5,649 bases of DNA, from the NCBI GenBank assembly GCA_009929055.1, contig SABI01000166.1, positions 1 through 5,649 of the forward strand. Direction: 5' to 3'. Positions 4,110-5,649 of this stretch are shown piece after piece. The notes under the pieces are model-generated. The model had not been told where the DNA came from. It ran no database searches and worked only from the letters and a program-made list of their open reading frames with translations. Every line of letters begins with the position of its first letter. Position 1 is the stretch's first letter. The stretch is from Spirochaetia bacterium (GTDB taxonomy: Bacteria; Spirochaetota; Spirochaetia; Sphaerochaetales; Sphaerochaetaceae). The position numbers and the translations under genes are program-made.

Positions 4110-5649
4110 ATGAAACTAGAAAAAACATCCCTCATATTACATGGTCATTTTTATCAACCCCCAAGAGAAAATCCTCTTGTTGAAATAATTCCCCAGCAGA
4201 GTTCTGCTGCCCCTGCAGTAGATTGGAATGAAAGGGTTTATAGTGAATGTTATAGAACAAATGCCTACTCTCGCTACCTCGATGGGTTTGGCCATGTCCT
4301 GGACATCATTAACAACTACGAATACATTTCATTCAACTTTGGCCCTACCCTCCTTTCATGGATGGAAAAGCTCCACAACAGAACATATTTAAGAATTCTC
4401 GAAGCTGATAAAAAGAGTCTAGAGCGCTTAGGACATGGGAATGCGATTGCTCAAGCATATAACCACACAATCCTCCCCCTCTCTAAAGAGGAAGATATAC
4501 GAATTCAAATACAGTGGGGTATTGAAGACTTCACCCATCGATTTAATCGCTCTCCTGAAGGAATGTGGCTTGGAGAGACTGCTGTTAATAAAAAAGTAAT
4601 AGATCTTCTCATAGAACAGGGAATCTCCTATATTATTCTCTCCCCCTACCAAGCGGCAAAGATAGAAAATAATTTAGGTAAAATGGTTGATGTTCGCCCT
4701 TTTGAAGTTCCTTATAGTGAACCTTTTTTAGTTGAAGGAGAGAAAAATGGACCTATTAGTGTATTCTTTTACCACCCTGATTTAGCTTCACAAATAAGTT
4801 TTGGTCATATCTTACAAGATGCAGACCACATGTATAAGCAACTATATCAAATCAAGCAGGCTTTTCGTCCCCCTCTCATTCATACGGCAACAGACGGAGA
4901 AATCTACGGCCATCATGAACCATTTGGAGATATGGCCCTTGCAGCCCTTATTAAAAAAATAGGGCAAAAGGAAGATTTCTCTCTTACAAACTATGCAACC
5001 TATTTAGAGACCCATAAGGCTACAAAAAAAGCTATTCTCCATAAGGGAGAAGATGATAAAGGAACCTCTTGGTCTTGCTCTCATGGAGTTTCTAGGTGGT
5101 ATAAGGATTGTGGATGCAACACAGGTGCCCTTGAAGGGTGGAATCAAAAATGGAGGACTCCATTAAGAGAAGCAGTTACCTATTTAGGGGATACCGTTGA
5201 CCTCCTATTTGAAGAACAAGTAAAGATTCTTACAAAAAATACAATCCAAGGTCATGATCTTTTAGCTCCATATGCAAAAGTAATAAGTAATTTTATTGAT
5301 AGTGATACATTCTTTGATCAATTAGCACAAAAAGGGGTAAAAATTACTGATAGAAATCTGCTCTCTAGACTCCTTGAAGGGCAAAGATTTAAACATTATA
5401 TGTTTACCTCCTGTGGGTGGTTTTTTAATGACATTGGGGGAATTGAACCCAAACAGAATATTCAATACGGAATAGAGTGTGCAAAGATTTATCAAGAATG
5501 TAGTGAAACAGATCTTTTAAAAGAATTTCTCTCTATCCTTTCACATGCTAAAAGTAATCGGCGGAGTGACGGCTCAGGACGTGCTATTGCTCGAATAATC
5601 ATGAATACCCCCCCAGGAGAAACGGAAGCTGAATTCAAACAGACTCACG
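4110..5649 (+). CDS. GH57 glycoside hydrolase with DUF3536 C-terminal region (partial at 3' end)
   Basis: This reading frame is open from the ATG at 4110 to the window edge: 513 codons, with no stop. It is a second GH57-fold protein, unlike the branching enzyme: HGHFYQPPRENP (11-22, metal/substrate histidines H11 and H13), AQAYNHTILPL with H119 (114-124), GMWLGET with E156 as predicted nucleophile (151-157), TATDGEIYGHHEPFGD with D262 as predicted acid/base (259-274), then a cysteine-bearing stretch WSCSHGVSRWYKDCGCNTG (321-339) and CGWFFNDIGGIEP (435-447), typical of DUF3536 members. Full-length relatives are usually some 700-850 residues, so a substantial C-terminal part is missing here. 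The substrate is unestablished; alpha-glucan is inferred from the fold and neighbours. The start is fixed by the conserved HGHFYQPP opening, but no Shine-Dalgarno is visible and a TATACT -10 lies 5 nt upstream, suggesting leaderless translation. It diverges from the ACT gene. Confidence 0.92.
   Translation, partial: MKLEKTSLILHGHFYQPPRENPLVEIIPQQSSAAPAVDWNERVYSECYRTNAYSRYLDGFGHVLDIINNYEYISFNFGPTLLSWMEKLHNRTYLRILEADKKSLERLGHGNAIAQAYNHTILPLSKEEDIRIQIQWGIEDFTHRFNRSPEGMWLGETAVNKKVIDLLIEQGISYIILSPYQAAKIENNLGKMVDVRPFEVPYSEPFLVEGEKNGPISVFFYHPDLASQISFGHILQDADHMYKQLYQIKQAFRPPLIHTATDGEIYGHHEPFGDMALAALIKKIGQKEDFSLTNYATYLETHKATKKAILHKGEDDKGTSWSCSHGVSRWYKDCGCNTGALEGWNQKWRTPLREAVTYLGDTVDLLFEEQVKILTKNTIQGHDLLAPYAKVISNFIDSDTFFDQLAQKGVKITDRNLLSRLLEGQRFKHYMFTSCGWFFNDIGGIEPKQNIQYGIECAKIYQECSETDLLKEFLSILSHAKSNRRSDGSGRAIARIIMNTPPGETEAEFKQTH

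Noticed and set aside
4428..4652. Open frame of 74 codons on the minus strand
   Set aside because: It lies wholly antisense inside the GH57/DUF3536 gene, which has clear conserved motifs here (including E156); it shows no ribosome binding site or recognisable domain.
5608..5614. C7 run in the DUF3536 GH57 gene and G6 run in the mraZ promoter spacer as phase-variable tracts
   Set aside because: Both are short for slipped-strand switching, and the C7 run simply encodes Thr-Pro-Pro in a well-behaved frame.

Overview
The window is an AT-rich bacterial chromosome segment, most likely from a spirochaete (Spirochaetota) or a close relative. This rests on protein flavour and gene content: a DUF4912 protein translationally coupled to a GH57 branching-enzyme-type protein, a second GH57/DUF3536 protein nearby, and an RsmH whose motif reads DCTLGE. 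I could not run a search, so the lineage is an inference. There are no mobile elements, tRNAs, rRNAs or CRISPR arrays, and no gene is visibly broken.

Layout. At the left edge, reading leftwards, is the start of a division/cell-wall (dcw) cluster: mraZ (96-563) overlaps the first codons of rsmH (1-99, cut by the window edge). A 242-bp gap (564-805) holds a good mraZ promoter, candidate MraZ-type G-rich repeats, and the start region of a small acidic orphan gene on the + strand (806-1039). That gene converges on a leftward two-gene unit: a DUF4912 protein (2682-3419) and a GH57 1,4-alpha-glucan branching enzyme-like protein (1066-2685), joined by an ATGA stop/start overlap. A TTGACA promoter precedes the unit, with an inverted repeat lying over its -10 and probable start site. 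Further right, also leftward, is an ACT-domain protein of the DUF2241/ACT_3 type (3566-3958). Diverging from it is a second GH57 protein with a DUF3536 C-terminal part (4110 to beyond 5649), which has no stop in the window.

How it fits together. The two GH57 proteins and the DUF4912 protein look like an alpha-glucan (glycogen-like) storage or remodelling locus, with branching as the best-supported activity. The DUF4912 protein has no known function; its coupling to the branching enzyme suggests a partner or regulatory role. The ACT protein may sense an amino acid or other small ligand, but nothing in the sequence ties it to glucan metabolism. The most interesting points are the operator-like inverted repeat, the absence of a ribosome binding site before the DUF3536 GH57 gene (possible leaderless mRNA), the candidate MraZ sites, and the unknown DUF4912/GH57 pair.
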